Source: an uncultured Clostridia bacterium (lineage in GTDB: Bacteria > Bacillota > Clostridia > Lachnospirales > Lachnospiraceae). Taken from it: a stretch of DNA of 14,069 nt. The translations under genes were made by a program, and so were the position numbers. Location: positions 1 to 14,069 of the forward strand of contig CAMWWR010000009.1 of NCBI GenBank assembly GCA_947178045.1, written 5' to 3'. Of this stretch, positions 7,063-13,424 are shown one piece after another. Position 1 is the stretch's first letter, and each line of letters begins with the position of its first letter. The notes beneath the pieces were generated by a model. It saw nothing but the letters and a program-made list of their open reading frames with translations. It was not told the DNA's origin and searched no databases.

Positions 7063-8136
7063 ATGAAAAGAATCGGAATGCTGACGAGCGGCGGCGACTG
7101 CCAAGCCCTGAACGCGACGATGCGCGGGGTGGCAAAGGGATTGTTCAGTAATCTGGACAATGTGGAGATCTATGGGTTCCTGGAGGGCTACAAGGGGCTG
7201 ATGCGCGGAAATTACAGGAAAATGACCGAGAAGGACTTTTCCGGTATTCTGACGCGCGGAGGCACGATCCTCGGCACTTCCAGACAGCCGTTCAAGCAGA
7301 TGCGCGTGGTTGAGGACGGCTTTGACAAGGTAAAGGCCATGAAGGATACCTACCAAAGGCTCGGCCTGGACTGCCTTGTTGTTCTCGGCGGCAACGGCTC
7401 GCTCAAATCGGCGAACATGCTCAGCGAGGAGGGGCTGAATGTGATTGGTCTTCCGAAGACCATCGACAACGATATCTGGGGAACGGAGGTTACGTTCGGC
7501 TTCCAGAGCGCCGTGGAGATCGCGACGACAGCGATCGACAATATCCATACGACGGCGGAATCCCACGGCAGAGTGTTTATTCTGGAGCTGATGGGGCACA
7601 AGGTCGGCTGGGTGACGCTCCACGCGGGCATTGCAGGCGGCGCGGATGTACTGCTGATCCCGGAGATCCCTTATGATATCAAGGTGATCTGCAAGGCGCT
7701 CCGGGAGCGCGAGAAGGCGGGAAAGAGCTTTTCCATCATCGCGGTAGCAGAGGGAGCGATCTCCAAGGAGACCGCAGCGCTTTCCAAGAAGGCGCGCAAG
7801 GAGAAGATTGCCAATTCGAAATATCCGTCCGCGGCTTACGAGATTGCGGCGCAGATCACGGAGAAGACCGGCCAGGAGGTTCGGGTGACCGTGCCGGGAC
7901 ATACGCAGCGGGGCGGCAGCCCATGCCCTTACGACCGTGTGCTTTCGAGCAGACTCGGCGCGATGGGCGCAAAGCTCGTGATCAACGAGGACTACGGCAA
8001 GCTGGTTGTAATGCGCAACGACGATGTGACGGCGATCCCGCTCGCAGAAACCGCCGGCAAGCTCAAGTATGTCGATCCGGAGGACGATATCATCGAGAGT
8101 GCGAGAATGCTCGGGATTTCGTTTGGGGATAAGTAG
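7063..8136 (+). CDS. 6-phosphofructokinase, PfkA superfamily, variant active site
   Basis: Phosphorylates fructose 6-phosphate in glycolysis. The fold is shown by the N-terminal glycine loop (GMLTSGGD), GGTILGTSR, PKTIDND with catalytic Asp135, ESHGR (Arg170, substrate binding) and GHTQRGGSP. Donor-site residues differ from E. coli PfkA. The GGDG motif is GGNG (Asn111 for Asp103, with Gly112 keeping the ATP-type Gly104). Gly124 is replaced by Lys132, as in PPi-using enzymes, and the MGR arginine (Arg171) is His179. The Gly104/Lys124 pairing is known from mixed 'group III' phosphofructokinases, so the donor (ATP, PPi or polyphosphate) cannot be assigned. ATG 7063 is preferred because GAGAGG ends 9 bases upstream; ATG 7057 is only 3 bases from it and would add two residues. 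At 357 aa it is somewhat longer than bacterial PfkA. It follows ppk closely and is probably co-transcribed with it. Confidence 0.9.
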   Translation: MKRIGMLTSGGDCQALNATMRGVAKGLFSNLDNVEIYGFLEGYKGLMRGNYRKMTEKDFSGILTRGGTILGTSRQPFKQMRVVEDGFDKVKAMKDTYQRLGLDCLVVLGGNGSLKSANMLSEEGLNVIGLPKTIDNDIWGTEVTFGFQSAVEIATTAIDNIHTTAESHGRVFILELMGHKVGWVTLHAGIAGGADVLLIPEIPYDIKVICKALREREKAGKSFSIIAVAEGAISKETAALSKKARKEKIANSKYPSAAYEIAAQITEKTGQEVRVTVPGHTQRGGSPCPYDRVLSSRLGAMGAKLVINEDYGKLVVMRNDDVTAIPLAETAGKLKYVDPEDDIIESARMLGISFGDK

Positions 8137-8223
8137 TCCGGCGGGAGCAAAAGATTGAACTGTTGCGTTTATTTTCCTCCGTTTTTGCAGATAATTTAGA
8201 AAAAGCAGAAACGAGGATTTTCG

Positions 8224-9453
8224 ATGAAAACATTTCATGAATTGTATCTTGATATCTTAAAGCAGGAAACAGCACAGGGGCGTGAGCTGGAGGGAGAGTA
8301 CGATCCGTATCATCTGGATTGTCTTCTTCATCCGGAGAGGCACGCCCCTGTTGTTTTTGCGGATTCGTGCGAGCAGTGCGAGTTTGATAAAGCATGCGAA
8401 AACAGCTGCATTTTCGATGCGTTCGAGCATGGGGAGGACGGAAGCGTCACGATCAACAAGGAGAAATGTGTGGGCTGCGGCGCCTGTGTGGACGCCTGTA
8501 AGCTGGAGAGACTGGCGGAAAATAAGGATGTTGTCCCGGTATTGCGCGCACTGCGCGAAAAGGAGAAGAAGGTATATGCTTTGGTTGCACCCGCATTCTG
8601 GGGACAGTTCGGCGAGGAGGTGACGACCGGGAAGCTGCGCGCGGCATTTAAGGCGATGGGGTTTCAGGGCATGATCGAGGTCGCTGTTTTTGCGGATATT
8701 CTGACCTTAAAGGAGGCGCTGGAGTTCGACGCGAATATTACCGGGCAGAAGGACTACCAGCTGACAAGCTGCTGCTGTCCGGTGTGGATTTCTCTGATCC
8801 GCAACCTGTATCACGAGCTGATGCCCCATGTACCGGCGTCCGTCTCGCCGATGATCGCCGCGGGCCGCGTGGTAAAACAGCTGCATCCCGGTGCGGTGAC
8901 GGTGTTCATCGGGCCGTGCATCGCGAAGAAAAAGGAGGCGCGGGAGCCGGATATTGCGGATGCGGTGGATTATGTTCTGACCTTCCGCGAGGTGAAGGAT
9001 ATGTTTGAGGCCGCCGAGCTCCGGCCGGAGCTGCTGGGGGAGGACGACAAGGAGCATTCCTCCCGGGCCGGGAGGATCTACGCGAGAACCGGCGGGGTCA
9101 GCCAGGCAGTGAAGGAGACGGTGAAGCAGCTGAATCCGTCGCGGAGCATCGAGGTACGGGCGGAGCAGGCGGATGGAGTGCCGGCCTGCCGCGCCATGAT
9201 CGAACGGCTGAAAAACGGAGAGGCAACGGCGAACTTTTTTGAAGGGATGGCCTGCAACGGCGGCTGCGTGGGCGGCCCCAAGGCAATTCTTGACAGGGAC
9301 GAGGGAAAGCGGAACGTCGAGCAGTACGCAGAAAAAGCGGAGTACAGGACTCCGCTGGAAAACCCGTTTGTCATGGAGCTCCTCTCCCGGCTGGGTTTTG
9401 ACACCATCGAGGAATTTCTGGAGAAGAGTGATCTTTTTGTACGGCAATTCTAA
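8224..9453 (+). CDS. Short monomeric-type [FeFe]-hydrogenase with two N-terminal Fe-S motifs
   Basis: Catalyses H2 formation or oxidation with an H-cluster, in the cytoplasm. A ferredoxin-like region has two cysteine sets, Cys49/52/58/62 (CX2CX5CX3C, irregular) and Cys82/85/88/92 (regular CX2CX2CX3C), enough for two [4Fe-4S] clusters. The three H-cluster motifs follow: TSCCCPVW (181-188), GPCIAKKKE (Cys232, Lys235, Glu238) and EGMACNGGC (Cys344, Cys348). The three consecutive cysteines in motif 1, and GPC instead of MPC in motif 2, set it apart from the classical TSCCP enzymes and resemble the less-studied 'group B/D' hydrogenases; that assignment is from memory of the family. At 409 aa it lacks the extra domains of longer clostridial enzymes. 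No maturase genes (hydE/F/G) or electron-transfer partners lie nearby, so they must be elsewhere. GAGGA lies seven bases before the ATG. Its stop codon abuts a palindromic element. Confidence 0.92.
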   Translation: MKTFHELYLDILKQETAQGRELEGEYDPYHLDCLLHPERHAPVVFADSCEQCEFDKACENSCIFDAFEHGEDGSVTINKEKCVGCGACVDACKLERLAENKDVVPVLRALREKEKKVYALVAPAFWGQFGEEVTTGKLRAAFKAMGFQGMIEVAVFADILTLKEALEFDANITGQKDYQLTSCCCPVWISLIRNLYHELMPHVPASVSPMIAAGRVVKQLHPGAVTVFIGPCIAKKKEAREPDIADAVDYVLTFREVKDMFEAAELRPELLGEDDKEHSSRAGRIYARTGGVSQAVKETVKQLNPSRSIEVRAEQADGVPACRAMIERLKNGEATANFFEGMACNGGCVGGPKAILDRDEGKRNVEQYAEKAEYRTPLENPFVMELLSRLGFDTIEEFLEKSDLFVRQF

Positions 9454-9595
9454 GGAAGCGCTGATTAAATCATCGCTTCCTCAGAGCCTCCGGCAAAGAT
9501 GCAAAGCCTCTTTCAGAGGCTTCACGGATTTGCAAAGGAATATGCCGCTTCGCGGCGCAAATCCGGCGCGGGAAACGCTTTAATCAGCGTTTCCC
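9454..9595. mobile_element. MITE-like palindromic element, family copy B
   Basis: The ends are near-perfect inverted repeats: GGAAGCGCTGATTAAA (9454-9469) and, read on the other strand, GGAAACGCTGATTAAA (9594-9579), 15 of 16 identical. Each end also folds on itself (9454-9480 and 9570-9595). The interior holds three more hairpins: GCCTC/GAGGC at about 9506-9520, CGGATTTGC/GCAAATCCG (9525-9533 with 9557-9565), and nested in the latter GCCGC/GCGGC (9544-9556). CTAA flanks both sides (9450-9453 and 9595-9598), a possible target duplication that includes the hydrogenase stop codon. There is no coding capacity. The gap 9454-9845 contains this element, a terminator (9629-9672), a 13-base tandem repeat (9686-9711) and no gene. 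Confidence 0.65.
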
Positions 9596-9628
9596 TAATT
9601 TACCGGTTCGGCAGCCAAAACTTCTTTG

Positions 9629-9672
9629 ACTGACAGGGGGCCTGCTTTAACAGGTCTTTTGTCAGTTTTTTC
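9629..9672 (+). terminator. Intrinsic terminator downstream of the hydrogenase
   Basis: ACTGACA (9629-9635) pairs with TGTCAGT (9660-9666). Inside it GGGGG (9636-9640) pairs through wobbles with TCTTT (9655-9659), and CCTG (9641-9644) pairs with CAGG (9651-9654) around a 6-base loop. That makes a continuous 16-pair stem followed by TTTTT. It would end transcription of the hydrogenase gene beyond the inserted element and separates it from spmB. Confidence 0.75.
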
Positions 9673-9685
9673 TGTGTCCTTCCTT

Positions 9686-9711
9686 TTGATATGGCGAATT
9701 GATATGGCGAA
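9686..9711 (+). repeat. Perfect 13-base tandem duplication upstream of spmB
   Basis: TTGATATGGCGAA occurs twice back to back (9686-9698 and 9699-9711), about 135 bases before the spmB start. It may be a simple duplication or a pair of regulator-binding half-sites. No sigma-E/F/G consensus with correct spacing was recognised in this gap. Confidence 0.6.
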
Positions 9712-9845
9712 AGTCCGCAATTTTCAGGCAAAATATTGGATACAAACCGGAAAGATTCGCATAAAGCCTTCGGCGAAGGAATAAATATAGCAGAAGAAGG
9801 GCTGTGCTTTGTCCGCCGCCCGCGCTGCTTTCGACGGAGGCTTTT

Positions 9846-10367
9846 ATGGGATTTCTTGTATATTTATCGGATTATATTATGCCATTGATTTTTTTCTATG
9901 TGGTCGGATTCGGCCTGCTGATGAAGGTTCCTGTCTATGACGAGTTTGTCAAAGGAGCTAAAAAGGGGCTGTCCACGGTTGTGACAATTCTGCCGACGCT
10001 CATTGGGCTGATGATGGGAGTCGGGATTCTGCGCGCATCGGGAGCGCTGGATGCCTTCGGCCAGCTTCTGCTTCCCGTTGCGAAGCTTCTTCACTTTCCG
10101 GTGGAGCTCATCCCGCTGTCGGTTGTAAAAATGTTTTCCTCCTCAGCGGCGACGGGGCTGCTGCTGGACATCTATCAGAAGTACGGAACAGATTCTCTGA
10201 TTGGGCGCATTGCCTCTATTTCCATGTCCTGTACGGAAACCATTTTTTATACAATGTCCGTCTATTTTATCGCGGCAAAGGTAAATAAAACTCGCTGGAC
10301 TCTGTCGGGAGCGCTGCTGGCGACTGTCAGCGGACTGGCCGCAAGTGTGGTGCTGGCGGGCTGGTAA
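9846..10367 (+). CDS. spmB: Spore maturation protein B, membrane protein
   Basis: A 173-residue integral membrane protein of the nucleoside-recognition ('Gate') family. In Bacillus subtilis SpmA and SpmB are needed for spore-core dehydration and heat resistance; the molecular activity is not settled. Visible family features are a hydrophobic N-terminal helix (about 8-26), ILPTLIGLMMGVGILRASGA, the KMFSSSAATGLLLD stretch, SMSCTETIFYTMSVYF, and a final membrane helix (about 152-172). The start is ATG 9846 with GGAGG 5-6 bases upstream; an earlier in-frame start would add unrelated residues encoded by leader DNA. Its usual partner spmA is not next to it: upstream is 250 bases without a gene after a terminator, and downstream is an unrelated small gene. 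So the pair is split here, or SpmA is elsewhere. It implies that the host belongs to a sporulating lineage. Confidence 0.92.
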   Translation: MGFLVYLSDYIMPLIFFYVVGFGLLMKVPVYDEFVKGAKKGLSTVVTILPTLIGLMMGVGILRASGALDAFGQLLLPVAKLLHFPVELIPLSVVKMFSSSAATGLLLDIYQKYGTDSLIGRIASISMSCTETIFYTMSVYFIAAKVNKTRWTLSGALLATVSGLAASVVLAGW

Positions 10368-10568
10368 ATTCGTTTGTTGATGAAAAGTTGATAAATTCGT
10401 GGTATTCTGTCTGTGGCGGAGTATTGAAGTATTTGCGGCATACTTGCAATCTGCACGGATAAAATGAAAAGCAAGAGCTTTCAAGTCAGGAAGTCAGGAA
10501 GTTATGTTGCTGTATAAAATCCGCCTTGAGTGCAGAGCTGCTTGCCGGCAGCAGAATGTGAGGAAAAA

Positions 10569-10763
10569 ATGACAGATCAGGAAACAGCAGACAGAGTAGA
10601 AGAACTCATGCAAAAGTATAAATATATTTGGGGCAGAGAGATTGAAATGAGCTTTATGCCGCCGGGGATGACAAAGGAAAAATTTGTGGTGGTTCTGGAG
10701 CGTATTACAGAGACGGGGGAAAGTGTTCTCGTTGGTTGGAAAAAGTGTTTTCCGGAAAGATAA
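10569..10763 (+). CDS. Unknown 64-residue cytoplasmic protein
   Basis: ATG 10569 is preceded by GTGAGG five bases away, a good ribosome site; the frame is open further upstream but without another convincing start. The product is small, soluble and charged, with no membrane segment or signal peptide: an amphipathic acidic start (TDQETADRVEELMQKY), then EIEMSFMPPGMTKEKF, and a basic aromatic end (GWKKCFPER). The MPPGMTKEKF turn followed by VVVLERI suggests a compact alpha/beta unit. I do not recognise a family. It lies 83 bases before the response regulator gene on the same strand without a terminator between them, so it may be co-transcribed with the two-component system. The hairpin CCGTGC-GAT-GCACGG at 10801-10815 lies in that gap but has no U-tract. 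The 200 bases upstream (10368-10568) contain no clear promoter and a small GTCAGGAA duplication (10485-10500). Confidence 0.65.
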   Translation: MTDQETADRVEELMQKYKYIWGREIEMSFMPPGMTKEKFVVVLERITETGESVLVGWKKCFPER

Positions 10764-10846
10764 GTACAAAGCGACAGATTGTAAACCGCAAATTGCAGCA
10801 TCCGTGCGATGCACGGCAGAAATAAACAGGGGACGGAAGTGATTTT

Positions 10847-11518
10847 ATGTACAGAGTTTTGGTGGCGGACGACGAGCCGGATGTGGTCAGCCTGCTCAAG
10901 GACTATTTTGAAATAAACGGCTATGAGGTGATAACGGCGCGAAACGGCAGGGAGGCTGTTGAAAACATGAAGAAAAATCCGGATATGATCCTGCTCGATG
11001 TCAATATGCCGGACGGTGACGGACTGAGCGTCTGCAGGCAGATTCGCGATTATGTTTCCTGCCCGATTCTGTTTTTGACGGCGAGGATCGAGGACAGCGA
11101 TAAGATTGCGGGCTTCGCCGCGGGCGGGGACGACTACATGCTCAAGCCATTTTCCATTGATGAGCTCGGTGCGCGGGTGGCAGCGCATATTCGCAGAGAT
11201 CACCGCGGTGAGGCGCAGAAAAATGTCCGCTTTTTCGGGCGTATGACCGTCGATTATTCAGCAAAAACAGTCGCGGTAGACGGCGAAGTGATGGACTTCG
11301 CCAAAAAGGAATTTCAGATCGTCGAGCTGCTTTCCCTGAATTGCGGACAGGTATTTGACAAGGAACGGATCTACGAGAAAATATGGGGCTACGATGCCGA
11401 GGGCGACAGTGCGGTCGTCGCCGAGCATATCCGGCGCATACGGGCAAAGCTGTCAAAGCACCAGGAGGAGAACCATCTGGAAACGGTGTGGGGCATGGGT
11501 TACAAATGGGTAAAGTGA
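10847..11518 (+). CDS. OmpR/PhoB-family response regulator
   Basis: A 223-residue DNA-binding regulator. The receiver domain (about 1-115) has the acidic pocket Asp8/Asp9, phospho-acceptor Asp51 in LLDVNMPDGDG, Thr78 in LTAR and Lys100 in LKPF, so all conserved residues are present. The C-terminal winged-helix domain (about 125-223) ends in the usual HIRRIRAKL...ETVWGMGYKWVK recognition region. GGAAG lies about seven bases before the ATG. The kinase gene starts 7 bases after the stop, so the two form one operon and this is its cognate partner. The target genes are not known; the neighbouring peptidase gene (13555 on) is a candidate by position. Confidence 0.95.
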   Translation: MYRVLVADDEPDVVSLLKDYFEINGYEVITARNGREAVENMKKNPDMILLDVNMPDGDGLSVCRQIRDYVSCPILFLTARIEDSDKIAGFAAGGDDYMLKPFSIDELGARVAAHIRRDHRGEAQKNVRFFGRMTVDYSAKTVAVDGEVMDFAKKEFQIVELLSLNCGQVFDKERIYEKIWGYDAEGDSAVVAEHIRRIRAKLSKHQEENHLETVWGMGYKWVK

Positions 11519-11525
11519 AAATACG

Positions 11526-13100
11526 ATGCAGCAGGCAAAACGAAACGGGGAGAGGGAAGACTTGAGCAACAAGAGCAAAGCAGGGGAAGACGAAAACGGG
11601 AAAAATGAAGTGGAAATAAGCCGAAGAAACCGTATTCGCGGCTGGGCCAAGAGCAGACAGGAGATATGCAGAGAAAAAGGCTGGAGCGGGGGGCTTCGCG
11701 GCTGGATAGAACGAAGAAAGGAGAAGCGAAGGGAAGAAAACTGCGGAGGAGGAGTCCGCGGATGGAAGAGGCGGCTGCAAGAGAAGGGGGCCGCGTGCGG
11801 CAGAAGGGTCGGCGGATGGTTCCGGGACAGACAAAAAAGGAAAGAAAAAAACCGGCGGGAAAAGAAGAGGCAGGGAAGCAGTCGTTTCGAGGATGCAAAA
11901 TCTCGCTGGAAGAAGCGGAAAAAGGCTCTGCAGGACCGTTTTGCAGGGCTGAAATGGCGGTTTGGCCTCTATGTTCCGCTGTGTATTATTCTGGCATTTG
12001 CGGGTTCTTTCCTGATCGGCGTTGTTACGAATTATCTGCAGGACTGGTGTGTTGCCCAGTATGCGGATATTGACCCGGATGAAGTAGAATATTATTATGA
12101 AATGTGGTATGACGAGAACGGAACGCTGATCGGTGATTATGTAGGGAGAGTGGAACCGGAGTCGCTGGATACCATTAATTCGGCTGTTGCGCTTTTTCAG
12201 TTTTTTCTGATACCGGGATGGATTTTGTTCAGTGCGGCGCTGACCGGAAAAATCTTTTATAATCGGGAGCTGAGAACTCCGATCAATCTGCTGTTAAACG
12301 CGTCAAAGCGGATTGCGGACAATGAGCTGGATTTTCGGCTGGAGTATGATAAGCCGAATGAATTCGGCATGCTCTGCGGGGCGTTTGATGAGATGCGCTC
12401 CGCACTCTATGACAGCAATCGCCAGCTCTGGCGTTCTCTGGAGGAGAGGAAGCGGCTGAATGCCGCGTTCTCCCATGATCTGCGCACGCCGCTGACCGTG
12501 CTGCGCGGCTATGCGGATTTTCTGGAAAAGTATGTTCCGGGCGGAAACATATCGGAAAAGAAGCTTCTGGAGGTGCTCGGAATGATGAACGGGCAGATCG
12601 TGCGTCTGGAGCACTATACGCAGACGATGAATTCGGTTCAGAAGCTCGGGGATATCGTGCCGAACCCGCAGCCGATTGCGGCGGAGCGGCTCAAGCACAG
12701 CTTTTTCGAAACGGGAAGGCTGCTCTGCAGCGGAAAACAGTTTGCACTCGAATGGCAGGGGGAGGGTGTGCTGCAGCTTGACGAGGAGCTGGTGTTTCAG
12801 ATTTATGAAAATCTGATTTCCAATGCGTGCCGCTATGCTGCGGACTGCGTCTCGGTGAGCTGTGTTGTGTGGGGCGGATGCCTTCGGCTTACGGTATCGG
12901 ACGATGGCGGCGGCTTCAGCGCGGAGGCGCTCCGCAGTGCGGCAGACCCGTTCTTCCGCGACGAGAAGGAGCCGGACAAGACGCATTTCGGGCTGGGGCT
13001 GTATATCTGCCGTATTCTCTGCGAGAAGTGCGGCGGAACGCTGAAGATCGAAAATGACGGGGGAGGCAGAGTGACAGCTGCAGTGCTCTGCGGCGATTAA
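11526..13100 (+). CDS. Sensor histidine kinase with a long basic N-terminal repeat extension
   Basis: A membrane kinase that phosphorylates the adjacent regulator. Order: a cytoplasmic extension of about 140 residues packed with Arg/Lys; membrane helix 1 (about 146-167, FGLYVPLCIILAFAGSFLIG); an outside loop of about 54 residues rich in Asp, Glu and Tyr (DIDPDEVEYYYEMWYDENG); membrane helix 2 (about 222-243); a HAMP linker; the dimerisation domain with His317 in FSHDLRTPLTVLRGY; and the ATPase domain with Asn433 (ENLISNACRY), DDGGGF and FGLGLYICR. All catalytic motifs are intact. The extension contains four spaced (R/G)GW repeats. The start is uncertain: ATG 11526 has a weak ribosome site, TTG 11562 follows GGGAGAGGG, and GTG 11610 is a third option. 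There is no later in-frame ATG before helix 1, so most of the extension must be translated if the kinase is made from this frame. The small two-helix design resembles sensors of cell-envelope stress or antimicrobial peptides, but the signal is unknown. Confidence 0.92.
   Translation: MQQAKRNGEREDLSNKSKAGEDENGKNEVEISRRNRIRGWAKSRQEICREKGWSGGLRGWIERRKEKRREENCGGGVRGWKRRLQEKGAACGRRVGGWFRDRQKRKEKNRREKKRQGSSRFEDAKSRWKKRKKALQDRFAGLKWRFGLYVPLCIILAFAGSFLIGVVTNYLQDWCVAQYADIDPDEVEYYYEMWYDENGTLIGDYVGRVEPESLDTINSAVALFQFFLIPGWILFSAALTGKIFYNRELRTPINLLLNASKRIADNELDFRLEYDKPNEFGMLCGAFDEMRSALYDSNRQLWRSLEERKRLNAAFSHDLRTPLTVLRGYADFLEKYVPGGNISEKKLLEVLGMMNGQIVRLEHYTQTMNSVQKLGDIVPNPQPIAAERLKHSFFETGRLLCSGKQFALEWQGEGVLQLDEELVFQIYENLISNACRYAADCVSVSCVVWGGCLRLTVSDDGGGFSAEALRSAADPFFRDEKEPDKTHFGLGLYICRILCEKCGGTLKIENDGGGRVTAAVLCGD
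11634..11826 (+). repeat. Degenerate (R/G)GW repeats in the kinase extension
   Basis: RIRGW, GLRGW, GVRGW and RVGGW occur about every 18-21 residues, encoded by CGCGGCTGG (twice), CGCGGATGG and GGCGGATGG. Each is followed by a run of Arg/Lys/Glu-rich residues. The surrounding + strand is strikingly purine-rich. This is a degenerate in-frame repeat array of about four units with no recognised domain. Confidence 0.6.
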
Positions 13101-13107
13101 GGCATGT

Positions 13108-13201
13108 GCAAATCCTCGTTCAGAGGGTTTTGAATCTGTCGGGAAAGATGCTGTTTTGCGATGATCTGATACCGGGAAATGCTTTCATCAGCGTTTCCCG
13201 G
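13108..13201. repeat. Palindromic repeat, family copy C
   Basis: It aligns along its whole length with 9501-9595 of copy B. Both begin GCAAA(G/T)CCTC(T/G)TTCAGAGG. Both end with a GGGAAA(C/T)GCTTT(A/C)ATCAGCGTTTCCC hairpin, and patches in the middle also match. The left terminal inverted repeat seen in copy B is missing. It starts within 10 bases of the kinase stop codon, as copy B does after the hydrogenase. Confidence 0.6.
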
Positions 13202-13206
13202 TTTTT
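13172..13206 (+). terminator. Intrinsic terminator of the two-component operon, formed by the repeat
   Basis: CCGGGAAATGCT (13172-13183) pairs with AGCGTTTCCCGG (13190-13201) through 12 pairs including one T-G wobble, with a 6-base loop. It is followed directly by TTTTT (13202-13206). The stem is the right-end hairpin of repeat copy C, so the repeat appears to serve as the terminator. Confidence 0.8.
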
Positions 13207-13246
13207 GGAACTGTCGAAGAGAAGGAGCGTCCTTCGATCAGGAAAA

Positions 13247-13281
13247 GCAGATAGAAATTTGACTTGCAGATAGAAATCTGC
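13247..13281 (+). repeat. 12-base direct repeat with a small hairpin
   Basis: GCAGATAGAAAT occurs at 13247-13258 and 13266-13277. The second copy continues into CTGC, so GCAGAT (13266-13271) pairs with ATCTGC (13276-13281) around AGAA. Together with the repeat, terminator and promoters listed separately, this is what the 13101-13554 gap contains; no credible gene was seen there. Confidence 0.5.
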
Positions 13282-13320
13282 CTTTCTGTACATAGCTTCT
13301 TTTTGCACTCGAATACGTTT

Positions 13321-13350
13321 TTGAAGTAACCGCAATTTTGCACATATAAT
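13321..13350 (+). promoter_or_regulatory. Promoter P1 upstream of the cysteine peptidase gene
   Basis: TTGAAG (13321-13326) and a perfect TATAAT (13345-13350) are separated by 18 bases in an AT-rich stretch downstream of the operon terminator. Transcription from here would give a leader of roughly 200 bases before the ATG at 13555. Confidence 0.6.
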
Positions 13351-13424
13351 CTTTTATATTATTCAAAAAACGGAATATGAATGAAAACGACAGGAAGTGT
13401 AAGAAAAATTATACAGCTTGATAC

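Noticed and set aside
8155..8195. Promoter for the hydrogenase (TTGAAC or TTGCGT with GATAAT)
   Set aside because: Spacing between the hexamers is wrong for either combination; no convincing promoter could be assigned.
6805..8238. 477-codon open frame on the - strand opposite the ppk tail and phosphofructokinase gene
   Set aside because: It spans two well-supported genes and the gap between them; its length follows from their GC-rich third positions, and the protein is not recognisable.
9454..9595. CRISPR array or tRNA cluster as explanation for the hairpin-rich gap
   Set aside because: There are no regularly spaced direct repeats with spacers and no cloverleaf; the structure is inverted-repeat based.
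9731..9770. Sporulation sigma-E promoter for spmB (ATATT ... CATAAA)
   Set aside because: The two boxes are about 22 bases apart, well beyond the 14-16 expected, so it was not listed.
11142..11834. 230-codon - strand frame rich in Ser, Pro and Phe opposite the regulator/kinase junction
   Set aside because: It is the complement of the purine-rich kinase extension, which explains its odd composition; the + strand genes have complete domains.
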